The notes beneath the pieces were generated by a model. The model was given only the letters and a program-made list of their open reading frames with translations. It was not told the origin of the DNA and did not search any database. 64,000 nucleotides of DNA from Vreelandella arcis (GTDB taxonomy: Bacteria > Pseudomonadota > Gammaproteobacteria > Pseudomonadales > Halomonadaceae), in contig NZ_FNII01000007.1 of NCBI RefSeq assembly GCF_900103865.1, forward strand, positions 124,001 through 188,000, written 5' to 3'. A program made the translations under genes and the position numbers. Positions 44,645 to 53,236 of this stretch are shown piece after piece (position 1 is the stretch's first letter; every line of letters starts with the position of its first letter).

Positions 44645-47049
44645 GACTCGGGATCCATGCTGACCAACTGGCGTGGCCGCTCTACATGGCTAAAGTGGCT
44701 ATGGCTAAGCGCTTCCGACAGCCCGCTCAGCGGTTCGATCAGCGCATCCAGCAGTTGGCCTAACGCGTCCTGTGCGTCGGGGGTATCGGCGAGGTGGCTC
44801 AAGCGCTCGATATCGGCTAGGTGGAGCGCTGCGTTGGCCTGAATCAACAGCCGTCGCTCGGCGTTGCGATACGGCGAGGCGCTGCCGGGTAGCCGGTCTA
44901 TTTGCCGTTCCAGTCGCTTGAGCATGTAGCCCACCGAGCGAGGATTGGTTTCGTCAAATAGCAGCAGGTCGAGAATTGCTTCCGGGTGCAGCTCGCTACG
45001 GTAACGCCGGCGGTAGGCGGTGAAATTATCGGTGGTGGCAAGCACCACTTCCCAGAGGGCCAGACCCGGAGAGAGGGGCGCATTGAGGGTGAGTTTGAGT
45101 AACGCGAGTAAGCCTAATAGGCGGTCTAAAAAGCGTCCAATATCCATAAACCGCCAGCCGTAGTGGTGGGGCATGGTTTCGTTGCATAACCCGAAGAAGG
45201 CGGCCACTTGGGCGGAAATATCCTCGCAGGCACGCCGAGCAGCGCTGGTATCCAGGCGTGGGCTGAAGGTGCTTACCCGCTGGCGCAGTTGGTGTAGCAC
45301 CCGCCAGGCGTCGTCCCCCAGGTGGTCGCGAATACTACGGGCGTTGCCCAGCAACTGGGAAAATAGCGACGGCAGCGCTTGAGGGGTCGACGCATCAAAC
45401 TGGGCCAGCAATGCAGTGCGTTTTTGGCTAAAGCCGACGAGAGGCGTCTTGATGCGCTCGCCATCGTTATTCTGGGTACTGATATCAAGGGCTAACAGCA
45501 GCTCATCCAATAGCCGGTCGGCTATTTCGTCCTGGTCGTATTCCATCAGTCGTAATAATGCTTCACGCAGCAGGCGCGAGCGGGCGTCCAGACGTTCGCC
45601 ATAGCGACCCAGCCAAAACAGACTCTCGGCCACGCGGCTGGGCAAGTCGGTTCCATCCCGCGTGGCCACCGCCGGGCCTCGCGCTTGGCGTAGCTGGCTA
45701 ACGTGGGGCTGGGGGGTGTTGGCGGTTATCCAGACGTCTTTAACCACCGGACTTTTCAACGAAGGCGACCCTGGGGCGCCGACCCAAGCCAAGCCTCCCG
45801 GCATGACATGATAGTGGCTGGGCAGATGGCCAGGCGTTGTAACGCTGCCCGGCGTGCGGGAAACAAAGCAGCGCAGGTTCAGCGCTGTTGGGGTTAAACG
45901 CTGCATTTGGCGATCGAACACCGGTGCGGTGGCTGGCGTCGTACTCGCCGTGGCGTTGGGCAGCAGCAGCGTTTCGCCGAGCAAGTGTTCGCACAGGGCC
46001 GGCAGGTAATCGGCCAGGGCAGGGGTTTCCAGCACGCCGACGCCCAGTGCGTTTGAAAGTGCCACGCCGCTGGCGCGGCTGGCCTGAAGTAGCCCAGGCA
46101 CGCCCAGTTGTGAATCACCCTTGAGTTCCAGCGGGTCGCAATAGGCATCGTCACAGTGGCGCAGCGCGACGTCCACAGCCTGCAAACCGCCCAGCGTACG
46201 CAGCCAAAGCTGGCTATCGCGCACCACCAAATCCTGGCCTTCAGCGAGGTTGATATTCAGATAGTTGGCCAGGTAAGCGTGCTCAACGTAACGGGGGCTG
46301 CCGGGCCCAGGCGTAAGCAGCACGACGTATGGGTTATCGCGATGCTGGTAGGCGAGGGATGTCAGCGTGCGATGGTACTTATCTAAAAAGCCCGCCAGCC
46401 GCTTTAACGGCGCGTTGCGATACATCTCGGGTAGGGCGCGGGCCATCAAAATACGGTTTTCCAAGGCAAAGCCGGTGCCGGCGGGCGCTTGTAAACGATC
46501 TCCCAAGACGCGCCATTGCCCCTTGGTATCCTGCATCACGTCGATACCGTGAAAATTAATCGCGGATCGGTCGCTGGGTTTTGCGTCGTGGCAGGGCAGC
46601 AAAAAGTGCGGCGATGCCAACAGCGTTTGCGTGGGCAACAGGCCTGCATCAAAGAGCGTGCGAGCACCGTAGATATCGTCGAACAGGGCGTTAAATAAAC
46701 GGCTTCGCTGGATCATGCCAGCCTCAAGCGCCTGCCATTCGGCTTGATCGATTACCCAGGGCAGCGGATCAAGCCGCCACGAACGCCCTTGGGTCTCGTC
46801 GTGCCTATTGAAGATAACGCCGTTTTCCGCCAGCAGCCGTTGTATTTCTTCATGCCGCCGTTGGCGGCCGTCTGTCCCCAGGGCCTCTAGCCCGCTGATT
46901 AGGGCCTGCCAGCCCGGGCGCAACTGGCCGTGGCGATCGAGCATCGCATCAAAGGTGCCGGGCTGTCCCTCGCCTAGCTGGTTCAAGTAATCCTCAACGA
47001 GCCCGGCTGTGCCGAGTTCATGCAGTGAAGCAGAGACAGAGACCGACAT
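44641..47049 (-). CDS. Fused circularly permuted ATP-grasp and alpha-E protein, ATP-grasp core truncated
   Basis: An 802-residue fusion. Residues 1-450 resemble circularly permuted type-2 ATP-grasp proteins, and about 470-802 are an alpha-E helical domain (SRVAESLFWLGRYGERLDARSRLL). The protein at 50736 reads LLPN, then about 91 residues with VVKPANESGGYG, then PRHVDLRPFIL. This copy reads LLPN, then only about 31 residues, then ALNLRCFV. The lysine and glycine-rich loop that bind ATP are therefore gone, and the closing GGGSKDTW has become SPVVKDVW. The ATP-grasp half is probably inactive; it may act as a scaffold for the alpha-E part. ATG 47049 is preferred over TTG 47070. It sits mid-operon. 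Confidence 0.88.
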   Translation of the reverse strand: MSVSVSASLHELGTAGLVEDYLNQLGEGQPGTFDAMLDRHGQLRPGWQALISGLEALGTDGRQRRHEEIQRLLAENGVIFNRHDETQGRSWRLDPLPWVIDQAEWQALEAGMIQRSRLFNALFDDIYGARTLFDAGLLPTQTLLASPHFLLPCHDAKPSDRSAINFHGIDVMQDTKGQWRVLGDRLQAPAGTGFALENRILMARALPEMYRNAPLKRLAGFLDKYHRTLTSLAYQHRDNPYVVLLTPGPGSPRYVEHAYLANYLNINLAEGQDLVVRDSQLWLRTLGGLQAVDVALRHCDDAYCDPLELKGDSQLGVPGLLQASRASGVALSNALGVGVLETPALADYLPALCEHLLGETLLLPNATASTTPATAPVFDRQMQRLTPTALNLRCFVSRTPGSVTTPGHLPSHYHVMPGGLAWVGAPGSPSLKSPVVKDVWITANTPQPHVSQLRQARGPAVATRDGTDLPSRVAESLFWLGRYGERLDARSRLLREALLRLMEYDQDEIADRLLDELLLALDISTQNNDGERIKTPLVGFSQKRTALLAQFDASTPQALPSLFSQLLGNARSIRDHLGDDAWRVLHQLRQRVSTFSPRLDTSAARRACEDISAQVAAFFGLCNETMPHHYGWRFMDIGRFLDRLLGLLALLKLTLNAPLSPGLALWEVVLATTDNFTAYRRRYRSELHPEAILDLLLFDETNPRSVGYMLKRLERQIDRLPGSASPYRNAERRLLIQANAALHLADIERLSHLADTPDAQDALGQLLDALIEPLSGLSEALSHSHFSHVERPRQLVSMDPES

Positions 47050-47113
47050 AGTGCTTATTGTCCTAAGCAAAAAAGGCGCGAATTATCCCGCAGCCGGCGC
47101 CGTGAGGAAAGCA

Positions 47114-50100
47114 TTAGCGTGGGCTCCAACGCAGATCCAGCGTATTGGGCAGCTCTTGGCTGGGCATTTCAACGGCTGGCGCCTGAAAACCATGGCGGTG
47201 ACCGCCTTCGATAAACCTGCCCAAGCGCCGGGCTTCCGCCTCAAAGGCGTTAACCGGAAAAGTATCAAAATTACGTCCGGTTGGGTGCACCACATGGTAC
47301 GTGCAACCGGCCACCGAGCGTTGGTTCCAGGTGTCGATGACATCAAACACGAGGGGCGCGTGGATGGGGATTTGCGGGTGCAGCGCCGAAGGGGGCTGCC
47401 ATGCTCGGTAGCGCACACCGGCCACCGCTTCGCCGTTGCGGGCGGTGGCCGAAAGCGGAACCCGGCGACCGTTGCAGGTAACCACGTAGCGGTCGCCGCT
47501 CATACCATTGACTTTGACTTCAAGGCGTTCAACCGAGGAGTCGACATAACGCGCTGTGCCCCCCGCACTGGTTTCTTCGCCAAGCACGTGCCATGGCTCG
47601 ATCGCCTGACGAAGTTCAATGTTCAGCATGGGCGTGTGCAGTCGCCCGTGGAGCGGAAAGCGGAATTCAAGAAAGGGTGCAAACCAGTCAAGCGCAAAAT
47701 CAAAGCCGTGGTAGCGCAGGTCGCTCAACACATCGCTTAGGTCTTCCCAAAGGTAGTGGGGCAGCATCCAACGATCCTGCAGAGCGCTGCCCCAGCGAAC
47801 CGGTTTGGCGCGGTAGGGCGTTTTCCAGCAGCGGGCCACCAGCGCGCGAATCAGCAGCATCTGCATCAGGCCCATGCGCGCATGGGGCGGCATCTCAAAG
47901 CCGCGCAGCTCGAGCAGCCCTAGGCGGCCGCTGTCGCTGTCCGGCGAATAGAGCTTGTCGATACAGAATTCGGCGCGGTGGGTGTTGCCGGTTAAGTCGG
48001 TGAGCAGATGGCGCAGCAGTCGATCCACCAGCCAGGGTTGTACGACCTCGCCTTGAGGCATTTGTTGAAGGGCAATTTCCAACTCATAAAGCGCCTCGTG
48101 GCGGGCTTCATCAACCCGCGGTGCCTGACTGGTGGGGCCGATGAAAAGGCCTGAAAACAGGTACGACAGGCTGGGGTGGTGCTGCCAGTAGGTGACCAGG
48201 CTCGCCAGCAGGTCCGGGCGGCGCAGGAACGGCGAATCCTCCGGCGTCACGCCGCCGAGGGTGACGTGGTTACCGCCGCCGGTGCCGGTGTGGCGACCGT
48301 CGAGCATGAATTTCTCAGTACCCAGGCGCGCCTCACGCGCTTCGTCATACAGCCGTTCGGTTTGTGCGACCAAGGTTTGCCAGCTAGCCGCCGGCATGAT
48401 GTTGACCTCAATCACGCCGGGGTCGGGGGTGATCATGAACCTTTCCAGGCGCGGGTCGCGGGGCGGGGCATAGCCTTCAATCATCACCGGACAGGCCAGC
48501 TCGCGGGCGCACTCTTCAACGCTGCTGAGCAGATCCAGGTAATGCTCTAACTGGGTGAGGGGTGGCAGAAATACGTGCAAGCGGCCATCGCGAGGCTCGA
48601 CGCAAAGACTGGTGTGGATCACTTTAGGAGCGCGCTCATCACCGGCGTTGGGCTGTGCAGCCTGTCGCCTGGCGACTTCGCCATGAATGTCGCCAATGTC
48701 GGGGCGTGGCGCAAACAGCGATTGGGGTTTCGGTTGCTCGTCGGGGTCTGCCCAAGGCAGTGACGAAAGGGGCAGGCGCAGTCCCATGGGCGAATCGCCG
48801 GGGACTAAAAAAAGCTGCTCGCGCTTGAGTGGCCAGTGCCCGCTTTCCCAGCGGTGCGACTGGACGATGGAGTGGCGAAGCGGCAGCGCATAGCCGACGA
48901 CGGAGCCTAAATCCTGCTCAAGTAGCCGGGCCAGACGGCGACGCTCGGCGTCATCATTTAAATTGACATCGCGTGGGTCAAGGCCCACGGGCAGCGATTG
49001 CTCTTGCCATAAGTAGTAGTAGGCGTCTTCAAATGCCGGGATCCACTGGTGCTGCGCCACGCCCAGGTGCTCGCCAAGTGCGTGGGTAAAGCGCTGGGCC
49101 ATGGCGTCGTCGGCGACTACCTTCGGCGCACCTTCCATGCAGGCAAGCCAATTGGGGTCGCGCCACAGCGGCACGCCATCCTTGCGCCAGTAACAGGCCA
49201 GCGACCAGCGGGGCAGGGGCTCACCGGGGTACCATTTGCCTTGCTGCTGTTGAATCACGCTGCCCGGCGCATAGGCCGCCTGTAGGCGCGTTAGCAGCAC
49301 CTCGGCGCGCTCGCGTTTATGCTCGCCCAGGGCATCGGTGTTCCACTCGGGGCTTTCCATATCGTCGATGGAAACGAAAGTAGGCTCGCCCCCCATGGTC
49401 AGGCGCACATCGTGCTGATTGAGCTCGCTATCCACTTGGTCGCCGAGCGTTAAAATCTGCTGCCACTGGTCGTCGCTGTAAGGTTTGGTGACACGCGGGT
49501 CTTCATGAATACGCTCGACGCGCATTTCGACGTCAAAAGTGACCTCGCATTTTTCTGAAGACCCAGTGATGGCGGCGGCGCTCCCAGTGGTCGGCGTGGC
49601 GGCCAGCGGGATATGCCCTTCGCCGGCAAACAGGCCCGAGGTGGGGTCAAGGCCTACCCAGCCTGCGCCGGGGAGAAACACTTCCGTCCAGGCGTGCAGG
49701 TCGGTGAAATCCACCTCGGTGCCGCTTGGGCCATCCAGCGCTTTTACATCCGGGGTGAGCTGGATCAAATAGCCGGACACAAAGCGCGCCGCCAACCCCA
49801 AATGGCGCAGAATCTGCACCATCAGCCAGGCGCTGTCGCGGCAGGAGCCGCAGCCCAGGGTCAGTGTTTCCTCGCAGCTTTGCACGCCGGGCTCCATGCG
49901 CACCAGGTAGCTGATGTCGTGCTGGATCCGTTGGTTGATGGCGACCAAGAAATCGACGCTGGTGGTCGGCTCCATGGGCACCGCTTTGAGCCATTCCATC
50001 AAGCGCGGCCCGGCCTCGGTGACCTCAAGATATGGCCCTAGTTCTTTGCGCAACTCGCCGGGGTAGGTAAACGGAATTGCCTGGGCGATGTCGTCGAGGA

Positions 50101-50380
50101 AGAAATCAAACGGGTTAATCACCGTCATTGGGGCGATGAGTTCAACGGCAATGGTGAGTTCACGCCGCGGTTCGGGAAATACGATACGCGCATTGAAGTT
50201 ACCGAATGGATCCTGCTGCCAGTTTACGAAGTGGTCATCGCCGGAGATGTTGAGCGAGTAGGCGTCGATTTGAGTGCGACAGTGGGGGGCAGGTCGAAGG
50301 CGAACGACATGGGGCGATAAACGTACCGGTCGGTCAAAGTGGTAGGTCGTGTGGTGGTACAAGGCAACGCGAATGGTCAT
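47114..50380 (-). CDS. Transglutaminase plus DUF2126 putative amidoligase fusion
   Basis: A 1088-residue protein. Residues 1-260 are a transglutaminase-like domain with Cys180 in GCGSCRDSAW, His229 in DLHAW and Asp245 in VGLDPTSG. From about 310 to the end it matches DUF2126, which is classed as a putative amidoligase of the glutamine-synthetase-like COOH-NH2 ligase kind. The conserved HTGTGGGNHV is at 698-707. One polypeptide thus joins a possible amide-bond breaker and maker. It is the first gene of the leftward operon and diverges from the stand-alone ATP-grasp gene. Confidence 0.92.
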   Translation of the reverse strand: MTIRVALYHHTTYHFDRPVRLSPHVVRLRPAPHCRTQIDAYSLNISGDDHFVNWQQDPFGNFNARIVFPEPRRELTIAVELIAPMTVINPFDFFLDDIAQAIPFTYPGELRKELGPYLEVTEAGPRLMEWLKAVPMEPTTSVDFLVAINQRIQHDISYLVRMEPGVQSCEETLTLGCGSCRDSAWLMVQILRHLGLAARFVSGYLIQLTPDVKALDGPSGTEVDFTDLHAWTEVFLPGAGWVGLDPTSGLFAGEGHIPLAATPTTGSAAAITGSSEKCEVTFDVEMRVERIHEDPRVTKPYSDDQWQQILTLGDQVDSELNQHDVRLTMGGEPTFVSIDDMESPEWNTDALGEHKRERAEVLLTRLQAAYAPGSVIQQQQGKWYPGEPLPRWSLACYWRKDGVPLWRDPNWLACMEGAPKVVADDAMAQRFTHALGEHLGVAQHQWIPAFEDAYYYLWQEQSLPVGLDPRDVNLNDDAERRRLARLLEQDLGSVVGYALPLRHSIVQSHRWESGHWPLKREQLFLVPGDSPMGLRLPLSSLPWADPDEQPKPQSLFAPRPDIGDIHGEVARRQAAQPNAGDERAPKVIHTSLCVEPRDGRLHVFLPPLTQLEHYLDLLSSVEECARELACPVMIEGYAPPRDPRLERFMITPDPGVIEVNIMPAASWQTLVAQTERLYDEAREARLGTEKFMLDGRHTGTGGGNHVTLGGVTPEDSPFLRRPDLLASLVTYWQHHPSLSYLFSGLFIGPTSQAPRVDEARHEALYELEIALQQMPQGEVVQPWLVDRLLRHLLTDLTGNTHRAEFCIDKLYSPDSDSGRLGLLELRGFEMPPHARMGLMQMLLIRALVARCWKTPYRAKPVRWGSALQDRWMLPHYLWEDLSDVLSDLRYHGFDFALDWFAPFLEFRFPLHGRLHTPMLNIELRQAIEPWHVLGEETSAGGTARYVDSSVERLEVKVNGMSGDRYVVTCNGRRVPLSATARNGEAVAGVRYRAWQPPSALHPQIPIHAPLVFDVIDTWNQRSVAGCTYHVVHPTGRNFDTFPVNAFEAEARRLGRFIEGGHRHGFQAPAVEMPSQELPNTLDLRWSPR

Positions 50381-50735
50381 AAGCCAGCCTCAAAAAGCCG
50401 ATATCGACCGACAGCCGGTCAAAGGTGAAACATTACTCGCAAGTATCGTTCCAGTTTTACTTTTTTGCAGCTGTCATCGTTATTAGGCCGTTTAAGTCGG
50501 GTGTAAGAGTCTTTTTGCACCATAAAGAGTTGTTCTTTGCCCCCTTGAGGGGCATTTTTTACCCACAATAGGTTAATTAATCTTAGGCTTCGGCGAGGAA
50601 AGGAATCGAACGTTGAAAAAACGCTAGAGATGGTACGCATTTTGCTGGGTTTGTTTATTCGTTTTGCGCGCGGCCAGCCTAAACTCATTAGTAGTTAGGC
50701 AGCCGCCGACCTTCCCCAGCGCGAGGAGAGCGCCC
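50381..50735. other. Divergent intergenic region of the ATP-grasp cluster
   Basis: This 355-base region separates the leftward DUF2126 operon from the rightward ATP-grasp operon. It is AT-richer than its flanks and contains a complete intrinsic terminator in the plus direction at 50538-50560. No convincing promoter pair was found by eye, and there is no recognisable gene inside it. Confidence 0.55.
50538..50560 (+). terminator. Orphan intrinsic terminator within the divergent leader region
   Basis: TGCCCC at 50538-50543 pairs with GGGGCA at 50549-50554 around CTTGA and is followed by six T. No annotated gene ends before it on the plus strand. It may end a short transcript or attenuate transcription of the ATP-grasp gene that begins 176 bases later. 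Confidence 0.75.
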
Positions 50736-52208
50736 ATGAGCCAAGTGAATTGGAATAACTATGCGTGCAGCGATTATTACGATGAACTGTTGGCGGCTCC
50801 CGGCAAACCCCGCGCTTCGGCGGGAGAGCTTTGCAGTATGTTTGCGCGGTTCAACGCTGATGAGTTAGCCGAGCGTAAAACGGCCGCGGAAATCGCCATT
50901 CGCACCATGGGCATCACTTTTACCGTGTATTCCGAAGGGGCCATGATTGATCGCGCCTGGCCGTTTGATATTGTGCCAAGAATCATCCCGGCCACTGAGT
51001 GGCGCAAAACCGAGGCCGGTTTAAAACAACGCGTCCAAGCGCTTAATTTATTTATTGACGATCTTTACCACGAGCAAAAGGTGGTGAAAGACAAGGTACT
51101 GCCCGCTGAGGTGCTCGCCCAATCGGTTAACTTCCGCCCCCAATGCGTGGGCATTAATCCTCCCCACGGCGTCTGGGCACATATTTGTGGTTCGGATCTG
51201 GTGCGCGGTGGTGATGGCACGCTTTATGTGCTGGAGGACAACCTGCGCATTCCCTCCGGTGTTTCCTACATGCTTGAAAACCGTAACGTGACCAAGCGGG
51301 TTCTACCGGAGCTGTTTGCCACCGGCAAAATCCTTCCTGTGGACGATTACGTAGCCCAGCTATACGACATGTTGGCAGCCATGTCGCCGCGTCCCGGAGA
51401 TGACCCACAGGTAGTGGTGCTTACCCCCGGCATCTACAACTCTGCCTATTTCGAACACGCCTACCTGGCTCAGCAAATGGGCGTTGAGCTCGTTCAAGGC
51501 AGCGACTTGCTGGTGGACGATGACGACGTGGTGTATATGCGCACTGTTGAGGGGTTACGGCGTGTCGATGTGATTTATCGCCGGGTCGACGACGAGTTTC
51601 TAGACCCCGAAGCGTTTAACCCCGACTCGATGTTGGGAGCGGCGGGGTTAATGCGCGCCTGGCGGTCGGGTAACGTTGCGTTAGCCAATGCGCCGGGGGC
51701 CGGGGTCGCCGACGATAAAGTGGTTTATGCCTTTGTCCCCGAGTTAATTCGCTACTATCTGGACGAAGAGCCGCTGCTGCCCAACGTGCCCAGTTACCTG
51801 TGCATGTTTGAGGACGATCGACAATATGTGCTGGAGCATTTGGACGAATTGGTCGTAAAACCGGCTAACGAGTCGGGCGGCTACGGCATGCTGATTGGGC
51901 CTCGCTCCACCAAAGAAACTCGTGATGAATTTGCCCGCTTGATCAAGGCCAATCCACGCAACTATATGGCCCAGCCTACGCTTGCGCTATCGACCACACC
52001 CACCCTGTCCAACGGTTTACCCCAGCCACGCCACGTTGATCTCCGGCCGTTTATTCTTTCCGGCCCTGAAACCCACGTGACTACCGGTGGCTTAACCCGC
52101 GTGGCGCTGGTGGAGGGCTCGCTGGTGGTCAATTCTTCCCAGGGAGGCGGCAGTAAAGACACCTGGATTGTTGAAACCGATGAGCCTGCGGCGGCTGCCG
52201 TTGAGTAG
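50736..52208 (+). CDS. Stand-alone circularly permuted type-2 ATP-grasp ligase
   Basis: A 490-residue protein (formerly DUF404/DUF407 type). GVWAHICGSDLVRGGDGTLYVLEDNLRIPSGVSYMLENR carries a conserved acidic segment. The ATP-binding core has Lys375 in LVVKPANESGGYG and a closing loop GGGSKDTW at 470-477. ATP-grasp enzymes activate carboxylates as acyl phosphates to form amide bonds, so a peptide-ligase role is predicted; the substrate is unknown. GAGGAG precedes ATG 50736. It is followed 15 bases later by the alpha-E gene. Confidence 0.92.
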   Translation: MSQVNWNNYACSDYYDELLAAPGKPRASAGELCSMFARFNADELAERKTAAEIAIRTMGITFTVYSEGAMIDRAWPFDIVPRIIPATEWRKTEAGLKQRVQALNLFIDDLYHEQKVVKDKVLPAEVLAQSVNFRPQCVGINPPHGVWAHICGSDLVRGGDGTLYVLEDNLRIPSGVSYMLENRNVTKRVLPELFATGKILPVDDYVAQLYDMLAAMSPRPGDDPQVVVLTPGIYNSAYFEHAYLAQQMGVELVQGSDLLVDDDDVVYMRTVEGLRRVDVIYRRVDDEFLDPEAFNPDSMLGAAGLMRAWRSGNVALANAPGAGVADDKVVYAFVPELIRYYLDEEPLLPNVPSYLCMFEDDRQYVLEHLDELVVKPANESGGYGMLIGPRSTKETRDEFARLIKANPRNYMAQPTLALSTTPTLSNGLPQPRHVDLRPFILSGPETHVTTGGLTRVALVEGSLVVNSSQGGGSKDTWIVETDEPAAAAVE

Positions 52209-52223
52209 ACAGGAGTCTAGCCC

Positions 52224-53225
52224 ATGCTGTCACGCGTAGCAGAAAACCTCTATTGGATGGCACGTTATATCGAACGGGCCGAAGATACCGCACGGCTTTT
52301 GAGTGTGAATAGCCACCTGATGCTCGACCTGCCTCACCATTTGCCTCTGGGGTGGGGGCCGCTGATTGAAATGACCGGCACGCTTGAAGCGTTCAATGAG
52401 CGCCATGGCAATTTTGACGAGCGCAGCGTGGTGCATTTTTTGTGTGCTGATGCACAAAATGGCAGCTCGATATTGGCCGCTTTGGCCAGCGCCCGCGAAA
52501 ACCTGCGTACCACCCGCGACGTGGTGCCCAGAGAGATCTGGGAAGAGGTCAATCAGTTGTATCTTAACGTGGCCGATCACGCCGAAAACGGCGTTAGCCC
52601 CCGCCGTCGGGATGCATTTTTGAAGAGCGTTATCCGTGGTTGCCAAACCTTGACCGGCTTAATCGAAGGCACGCTAAGCCATAGCCCGGCTCGTACGTTC
52701 ATTGAGTTAGGCCGTCAGTTGGAACGAGCCGATATGACCACGCGCATTGTCGATGTGCGCTCGGCGAGCTTGCTACCGCAAAACCCGGAAGAGCTACTGC
52801 CGTTTGAAAACCTGCAGTGGATGAGCGTGCTGAAATCGCTCACGGCCTATCAAATGTATCGCCAGCAGGTGCGGCTGCGGGTACGCGGGCCGGATGTGCT
52901 GCGCTTTTTGCTTCAAGACCCTAACCTGCCGCGCTCTATCGCCTGTAGCTTGGAAACCCTCGGGCATGAGTTACAGCTCCTGCCCAGGCAGGATCGCGTA
53001 GCCGCCACCGTCTCGCTGGTACGGGCGGATGTCGTCGACGCCGATATTCAGGCTTTGGCCCATTCACCGAGCAAATTGCATGCCTTTGTCGATGAGCTAC
53101 AGATCGGTTTCGCGGCGATTCACGACACGCTCAACACGACCTATTTTGTCAGCGGCGACAACGTACCCCATGTGACGCAGCGGCAAACACAAAGCCATGC
53201 AGGCGATCAGGATAATGATGATTAA
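52224..53225 (+). CDS. Alpha-E domain protein
   Basis: A 333-residue all-helical protein with the alpha-E signature MLSRVAENLYWMARYIERAEDTARLL at the N-terminus. A second signature, ARTFIELGRQLERADMTTRIVD, lies near 160-181. The two motifs suggest an internal duplication. Alpha-E domains always accompany circularly permuted ATP-grasp and transglutaminase genes; their function is unknown. AGGAG lies just before the ATG. It is the same module found fused at 44641-47049. Confidence 0.9.
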   Translation: MLSRVAENLYWMARYIERAEDTARLLSVNSHLMLDLPHHLPLGWGPLIEMTGTLEAFNERHGNFDERSVVHFLCADAQNGSSILAALASARENLRTTRDVVPREIWEEVNQLYLNVADHAENGVSPRRRDAFLKSVIRGCQTLTGLIEGTLSHSPARTFIELGRQLERADMTTRIVDVRSASLLPQNPEELLPFENLQWMSVLKSLTAYQMYRQQVRLRVRGPDVLRFLLQDPNLPRSIACSLETLGHELQLLPRQDRVAATVSLVRADVVDADIQALAHSPSKLHAFVDELQIGFAAIHDTLNTTYFVSGDNVPHVTQRQTQSHAGDQDNDD

Positions 53226-53236
53226 GGGAGACTAGG

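Noticed and set aside
47009..47740. 243-codon frame antisense to the DUF2126 gene
   Set aside because: No family resemblance and entirely within a well-supported gene; it is the complement of codon bias.
50373..50486. 37-codon plus-strand frame ahead of the orphan terminator, considered as a leader peptide
   Set aside because: It starts inside the DUF2126 gene, has no proper ribosome site, and lacks runs of a regulatory amino acid codon.
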